Origin: G039029935 sp039029935 | Lineage (GTDB): Bacteria > Chloroflexota > Anaerolineae > Caldilineales > Caldilineaceae | Direction: 5' to 3' | Length of the DNA stretch: 10,299 bases | Assembly (NCBI GenBank): GCA_039029935.1 | Contig: JBCCFC010000396.1 | Coordinates: 1-10,299 of the forward strand | Shown: piece after piece, positions 7,095-10,299 of the stretch | How the letters are laid out: each line of letters starts with the position of its first letter | Numbering within the stretch: position 1 is the stretch's first letter | Made by a program: the position numbers and the translations under genes | Notes under the pieces: model-generated | Told to the model about the DNA's origin: nothing | What the model saw: only the letters and a program-made list of their open reading frames with translations | The model's database searches: none

Positions 7095-8120
7095 ATGTCT
7101 AACGTCGTACAAGAAATGCTCGTCTGGTTTGCCAATGCTTTTTATGTGATTGTGGCATTGGCAATTGTCTATTTATTTTTCTTTCAACTGGTGCCAAAAG
7201 TTATTGGCAGCGTTAACAACTGGAATTTTGGATCCGTTTTTCGGATCACGTTTGTCCTTGCTCTAATTGCCATTATTTTGGGCAGTGTCGCCATTTTTGC
7301 CGCAGACTGGATATTTGGTCAAGTGCTAGATACGTTACCGCGCACGCGTATGGCTGAAGAGGTTAATCGCGTCACTGGGTCTATCTTACCGCTAACGACC
7401 GACGATTCTGGACCAAGAAGACTCACTGACCCATTTACTTTAAGTGGTGGGGAGGATGAAACGACTGAAACGACTGAGGTCGTTATAGAGGGGCAGGAAG
7501 AAATCATTGAGGAGTACGAATTAAAGCCTACAGCCATGAGTCTTTGGATGGGTGTCATCCAAGCGAAATATAATCAAACGGGCGATGTGAGTGCAAATCA
7601 AAACGTCATGGGGCTTCGTGATATCCCAAGAGGTGTCGCTTGTGAAGTCTATGATACTGGTAGTGGCTGGATGACGAAACGTTTTGAAGAGTGGGAACTC
7701 AATTGTACCAATGATAACTTTGTTACAGAATACAAACTAAATGTCAACGGCACGGCAGCCCGCGGCTTAACAGGTGGCCGCCACCATTCTAGAGAAAACA
7801 AACAATTAGTCAATGGTATCGGCCTTTGGCCAGAGATAGCCTATGAAGAAGAGGTTGTTCTTTTGGATGAGAACGGAGATGTCGATGGTGAGGTTGTTAT
7901 AGTTGAAGAGGATGGTACAGAAGTTATCGTCGCACGAGATGCTCGTGCGGGAAATCGACCAACCACCCACACCGTTAAATCCGGTGAAAGTATCGCCTTG
8001 ATTGCAAATCAATATAACATTACTGAGGACCAATTGATTGACGCAAACTTAGGGACGTATCCACAACTGGAGAACGATCGAAATGTAATTCAACCCGATT
8101 GGGTATTGACGATTCCATAA
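7095..8120 (+). CDS. Two-TM membrane protein with C-terminal LysM domain
   Basis: The product is 341 aa. The start is ATG 7095 because AGGGAGA at 7084-7090 sits just upstream; an in-frame ATG at 7035 lacks a good site and would add 20 residues. An acidic N-terminus is followed by TM1 (about 15-34), a short loop with K and R, and TM2 (about 49-71). This predicts both ends outside. Then come a strongly acidic linker (about 110-132), a region of unknown fold containing one cysteine pair (C183, C204), a second acidic stretch (about 251-280) and a LysM domain at 291-341 (THTVKSGES..., ending VLTIP). LysM binds N-acetylglucosamine polymers such as peptidoglycan. The gene lies 176 nt after the M23 gene on the same strand, so a wall-binding partner of that hydrolase is plausible. 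The central region matches no family I recognise; residues 145-210 might be SH3-like. Confidence 0.8.
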   Translation: MSNVVQEMLVWFANAFYVIVALAIVYLFFFQLVPKVIGSVNNWNFGSVFRITFVLALIAIILGSVAIFAADWIFGQVLDTLPRTRMAEEVNRVTGSILPLTTDDSGPRRLTDPFTLSGGEDETTETTEVVIEGQEEIIEEYELKPTAMSLWMGVIQAKYNQTGDVSANQNVMGLRDIPRGVACEVYDTGSGWMTKRFEEWELNCTNDNFVTEYKLNVNGTAARGLTGGRHHSRENKQLVNGIGLWPEIAYEEEVVLLDENGDVDGEVVIVEEDGTEVIVARDARAGNRPTTHTVKSGESIALIANQYNITEDQLIDANLGTYPQLENDRNVIQPDWVLTIP

Positions 8121-8126
8121 TTATAT

Positions 8127-8193
8127 CAGTATTCAGTAAATCAGTATCCAGTAGGTTAGTAACCGACCTACTGACCTACCGACCCACTGAATA
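8127..8193. repeat. Inverted octamer array (TCAGTAGG-like) after the LysM gene
   Basis: The right arm is three exact octamer periods: CCTACTGA (8167-8174), CCTACCGA (8175-8182), CCCACTGA (8183-8190). The left arm carries the complementary words CAGTATT, CAGTAAA, CAGTATC and CAGTAGGT with a 7-8 base period. Two nested perfect 8-bp stems result: CAGTAGGT (8149-8156) with ACCTACTG (8166-8173), and TATTCAGT (8130-8137) with ACTGAATA (8186-8193). The structure begins 6 nt after the stop codon of the LysM gene. It could act as a 3'-end hairpin, but no T-run follows, so it is not a classical terminator. Confidence 0.8.
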
Positions 8194-8273
8194 TGGAATA
8201 CCTAATTCAGTCACATCCGCGCCCATATGATATGATTGACAGCGCAGTTCATCAAAATAGCAGCCATATTGAC

Positions 8274-8357
8274 TCATATTCAGTAAGTGTGCAAACACAA
8301 TAATTTGCCATAGGCAGAATCATCGGTTTGCACACTTTTTGATATGAGCGATCATAT
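8274..8357 (+). promoter_or_regulatory. Structured leader with alternative hairpins before the 213-aa gene
   Basis: TCATAT (8274-8279) can pair with ATATGA (8342-8347), closing a long hairpin around the 12-bp stem listed below. The same ATATGA can instead pair with TCATAT at 8352-8357 across a GCGA loop (GNRA type). The two pairings exclude each other. The second lies 5 nt before the likely ribosome binding site AGGTG (8363-8367). A further copy, ATATGATATGA at 8225-8235, could also compete. This layout suits an attenuator or translational switch, but no known riboswitch class is recognised. Confidence 0.35.
8285..8340 (+). terminator. 12-bp stem with T-run, possible rho-independent terminator
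   Basis: AAGTGTGCAAAC (8285-8296) pairs perfectly with GTTTGCACACTT (8326-8337), and a T-run spans 8336-8340. The 29-nt loop contains a small hairpin, TGCC-ATA-GGCA (8306-8316). It would end transcripts arriving from the LysM gene or attenuate the 213-aa gene 35 nt downstream. The loop is longer and the T-run shorter than in typical strong terminators. Confidence 0.5.
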
Positions 8358-8374
8358 TTCACAGGTGTAAGGTT

Positions 8375-9016
8375 ATGTTTGGCAAGAAAAGACCATACCA
8401 AGAACCAAATCCAGACTTTGCTCATCCCATGCACGGTGGTCATCCGCTGGCATGGCCCCCCATCTTTAACCAATTTGTGTCGTTTCCAGTCCGTCACTTA
8501 CTGACGGCAATGTTCTATACAAGCATTGTCGATCTGGTTTCCAAAGGCGGCGTAGACATCCAATTTGACAGCCTCATCTATGATGATCGGTTTCGCATTT
8601 GGAATGTTGCTTGGGGTGGCTCGGAAGCGGCAAACCTCTCCAATGTGGTCAATACGCAACCCATCGACCTCCCTTGGTGGAAAGAGGCTGTGGGGCTGTG
8701 TGAAATTCTGATTCAGCTACGCAGTGGTATTGTGCAGGTCAAAATGAGCTATCGCGGCTGTGTGTGGCCCAGCGACATTCGCAATCCGGGCTTTAAACCG
8801 CTGATCAAAGAGAGTGCAGTCGCTGCGGCCATTCAACAATATGGCTCTTATGCGAGTATGAGAAAATCGCCCGGGTTGTTGGATATGTGGATGGTTGAGT
8901 CAAAGATGATGCCACTCTACCACGATTGGCGTGAGATCGAGAATGGCGGCAGAAATGAAACAGATGTGAAAAACTTTTTAGAGAAGTGGCGCAAGGAAGG
9001 GAAAATTATAACATAA
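8375..9016 (+). CDS. Hypothetical protein, 213 aa, unrecognised
   Basis: I do not recognise this family. The start is ATG 8375 with AGGTG at 8363-8367, 7 nt upstream. The protein appears soluble: no signal peptide and no clear membrane span, although residues about 34-55 are moderately hydrophobic. It is rich in tryptophan and proline in its first half (HPLAWPPIFNQF, VAWGG, PWWKEA) and ends in a charged helix (NETDVKNFLEKWRKEGK). Only two cysteines are seen. The balanced composition, the good ribosome binding site and the absence of a competing frame support a real gene. It stands alone, behind a structured leader and directly in front of an octamer hairpin array that begins one base after its stop codon. 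No neighbour indicates its role. Confidence 0.75.
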   Translation: MFGKKRPYQEPNPDFAHPMHGGHPLAWPPIFNQFVSFPVRHLLTAMFYTSIVDLVSKGGVDIQFDSLIYDDRFRIWNVAWGGSEAANLSNVVNTQPIDLPWWKEAVGLCEILIQLRSGIVQVKMSYRGCVWPSDIRNPGFKPLIKESAVAAAIQQYGSYASMRKSPGLLDMWMVESKMMPLYHDWREIENGGRNETDVKNFLEKWRKEGKIIT

Positions 9017-9123
9017 AACGTTGGAACGTTGGGGCAGAAAAACGGCTGAACGAAAATCGTTCGTTCGCTTCACCGTTCAATTGTTCCAACGCTCCAACGC
9101 TTCAACGCTTCAACGTTTGAACG
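9017..9123. repeat. Inverted octamer array (CGTTGGAA/TTCCAACG) between convergent genes
   Basis: The left arm starts with AACGTTGG twice (9017-9032). The right arm is seven in-phase octamers from 9068 to 9123: CTTCACCG, TTCAATTG, TTCCAACG, CTCCAACG, CTTCAACG, CTTCAACG, TTTGAACG. The arms fold around a single centre without gaps. The inner stem is GAACGA (9048-9053) with TCGTTC (9057-9062) over an AAA loop, and the outer stem is CGTTGGAAC (9019-9027) with GTTCCAACG (9083-9091). Overall about two thirds of the 36 arm positions pair. It begins one base after the stop of the 213-aa gene and supplies the last codons and stop of the - strand four-helix-bundle gene. A bidirectional transcript-end role is plausible. 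Confidence 0.85.
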
Positions 9124-9476
9124 CTTGCCACAAAGATAGCGATTAGTTGATTTGTTTCATCCAGAATCTGTGCAAGACCTGCTGTATTTGCCATCTCGTG
9201 TTCACTCAGTAATTCCAACCAGAGCGAACTTTCTTCCAACTCTTGCAGGACAATTTGGAATTTGGCAATACGATCTGCTTTGCTACGTGAGTGCTTGGCT
9301 TCCCGATGATTGGCTGCAACCGATGTCCCTGAACGCAGAAGCTGCTTGCCAATCACCATCGCTGCATCATTAAAATGGTACACCTGCTGCATATGCGTAT
9401 ACAACCGAATAATCCGACTTGCATAAGCCTTTGTCCGCTCAAGTAACTCAGCATACGGATCAATCTTGTCACTCAC
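9102..9476 (-). CDS. Four-helix-bundle protein (S23/IVP family)
   Basis: The product is 124 aa, the usual length for the family first found as the ORF of 23S rRNA intervening sequences and related to the Avd subunit of diversity-generating retroelements. It is almost wholly helical. The family core is visible at about 45-90: QLLRSGTSVAANHREA, then SRSKADRIAKFQIVLQELEE and SSLWLELL. The start is GTG at 9474-9476; on the coding strand AAAGGGTGG lies 6 nt upstream and is a good ribosome binding site. The last codons (SVQTLKR and stop) are read from octamer repeats, so the C-terminal end may have been remodelled by the array. The gene lies between two octamer arrays and inside a perfect 13-bp inverted repeat (9090-9102 and 9502-9514). 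No rRNA, reverse transcriptase or variable repeat accompanies it here. The molecular role is unknown. Confidence 0.88.
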   Translation of the reverse strand: MSDKIDPYAELLERTKAYASRIIRLYTHMQQVYHFNDAAMVIGKQLLRSGTSVAANHREAKHSRSKADRIAKFQIVLQELEESSLWLELLSEHEMANTAGLAQILDETNQLIAIFVASVQTLKR

Positions 9477-9493
9477 TAATAGCCACCCTTTCT

Positions 9494-9618
9494 AAACGAG
9501 TAAGCGTTGGAGCGGTGAAACGAGTAAGCATTGGAGCAATGGATCGTTTTCCCGCTTCACTATTTTCTCGCTTTCCTGCTTCAACGTTCCAACGCTCAAC
9601 CGTTCCAACGCTTTACGC
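9494..9618. repeat. Inverted octamer array with 24-bp tandem duplication
   Basis: The left part is a tandem pair of 24-bp units (three octamers each) at 9494-9517 and 9518-9541, differing at three positions. The right part has in-phase octamers at 9579-9618: CTTCAACG, TTCCAACG, CTCAACCG, TTCCAACG, CTTTACGC. AAGCGTTGGA (9502-9511) pairs with TCCAACGCTT (9604-9613), giving a symmetric imperfect fold-back centred near 9557. It lies between the four-helix-bundle gene and the corrinoid gene and contains the stop codon of the latter (9613-9615). Its octamer consensus is shared with the array at 9017-9123. Confidence 0.85.
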
Positions 9619-10296
9619 TTTAGCAGCCTCAGCATTCTTACGGGCCATGTACGCCTTTGCGATTTCCACACTGACAGCCGCATCACGACCATAGGCATCA
9701 GAACCAATTTCACGTGCAAAATTCTCTGTGATGGGTGCGCCACCAACCATGACATAGACATCATCACGCATATCTTCTTCACCAATGGCGTCGATAACCA
9801 CTTTCATATAGGGCATGGTTGTTGTTAACAACGCACTCATGCCAATAATGTCGGGTTCATGCTCTTTGATGGCAGCAATAAACTGATCAGCATCAATGTT
9901 AATCCCCAAATTGATGACTTCAAAGCCAGCCCCTTCCATCATCATTGCCACCAAATTTTTGCCAATATCATGGATGTCACCCTTGACTGTACCAAGCAAC
10001 ATTTTACCAACACGTGCAGCACCAGTCTCGGTCAGCAACGGACGAATGACTTCCATGCCCGCTTTCATGGCGTTTGCAGCCATCAACACTTCTGGTACAA
10101 ATAGAATACCATCACGGAAATCCACACCAACAATATCCATGCCACCAACAAGCCCATCATCCAAAATCTGTTGTGGTGATTGACCCCGATCTAGTGCCTC
10201 TTGGACTTGGATTGGAATTTCTTCTTTGATCCCATCATAGAGATCATCTTGCATTTGTTCGTATAGTTCTTCTAAATCAATTTCTTTGTAACTCAT
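9613..10296 (-). CDS. Corrinoid (B12-binding) methyl-carrier protein, MtbC/MttC-like
   Basis: The product is 227 aa, complete, and typical in size for the small corrinoid proteins that shuttle methyl groups between a substrate methyltransferase and a second methyltransferase (methylamine, glycine betaine or methanol systems, or MetH-like fragments). The N-terminal helical cap spans about 8-90 and includes FVPEVLMAANAMKAGME. The B12-binding Rossmann domain follows, with GDIHDIGKN (106-114) holding the lower-ligand motif D107-x-H109-x-x-G112, then GMSALLTTTM (152-161, S154) and VGGAPIT (184-190). The start is ATG at 10294-10296 on the - strand; the ribosome binding site lies beyond the window. 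The cognate methyltransferase (MttB-like) and any reductive activase are not seen and could lie upstream outside the window. The substrate cannot be told from this protein alone. Confidence 0.93.
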   Translation of the reverse strand: MSYKEIDLEELYEQMQDDLYDGIKEEIPIQVQEALDRGQSPQQILDDGLVGGMDIVGVDFRDGILFVPEVLMAANAMKAGMEVIRPLLTETGAARVGKMLLGTVKGDIHDIGKNLVAMMMEGAGFEVINLGINIDADQFIAAIKEHEPDIIGMSALLTTTMPYMKVVIDAIGEEDMRDDVYVMVGGAPITENFAREIGSDAYGRDAAVSVEIAKAYMARKNAEAAKA

Positions 10297-10299
10297 GAG

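Noticed and set aside
8236..8270. TTGACA at 8236-8241 as a promoter for the 213-aa gene
   Set aside because: No acceptable -10 box lies 16-18 bp downstream.
9102..9476. Diversity-generating retroelement (Avd-like protein)
   Set aside because: The protein belongs to the broad four-helix-bundle family, but no reverse transcriptase, template repeat or variable repeat is in the window.
9017..9618. CRISPR array
   Set aside because: The repeats are 8 bases long, tandem and without unique spacers; no cas gene is present.

Overview
The window is bacterial chromosome with moderate base composition and no rRNA, tRNA, phage, transposase or CRISPR signal. A filamentous or anaerobic-type Chloroflexota (Anaerolineae/Caldilineae-like) is the best guess. 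The reasons are a menaquinone operon, envelope proteins of the M23/LysM type with no sign of outer-membrane machinery, a stand-alone corrinoid protein, a four-helix-bundle (S23-like) gene, and short-period intergenic repeats resembling the STRR elements of filamentous cyanobacteria. This assignment is inference; no marker gene is present to prove it.

Layout. Positions 1-135 hold a heptamer array followed by an octamer array. Positions 162-4499 hold a tight three-gene + strand operon, menD-menC-menE, with gaps of 15 nt and a strong ribosome binding site before each gene. It encodes three of the steps from isochorismate to o-succinylbenzoyl-CoA in menaquinone synthesis. Positions 4500-4743 are an AT-rich spacer with a possible response-regulator site (7-bp direct repeats on an 11-bp period), a small dyad and a sigma70-like promoter that appears to start transcription at or next to an ATG (4780). 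Positions 4780-8120 hold two envelope genes. The first is a large three-TM protein with an extracellular M23 peptidase domain and a second extracellular domain with a GH18-like D-x4-D-x-E motif. The second is a two-TM protein with a C-terminal LysM domain. They look like a cell-wall remodelling pair. Positions 8121-8374 hold an octamer hairpin array and a second structured element with mutually exclusive pairings in front of an orphan 213-aa gene (8375-9016).

The right end is on the - strand: a four-helix-bundle protein gene (9102-9476) and a complete corrinoid (B12-binding) methyl-carrier protein (9613-10296). The four-helix-bundle gene is bracketed by two imperfect inverted octamer arrays that include a perfect 13-bp inverted repeat.

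The most unusual thing here is the family of octamer arrays. Each locus has its own octamer consensus. The two arms of each array are near reverse complements, three of them in clear register around a centre. Those whose upstream gene is visible begin at or within a few bases of a stop codon, and two arrays even supply the stop codon. They behave like 3'-end hairpin elements that grow by repeat expansion.
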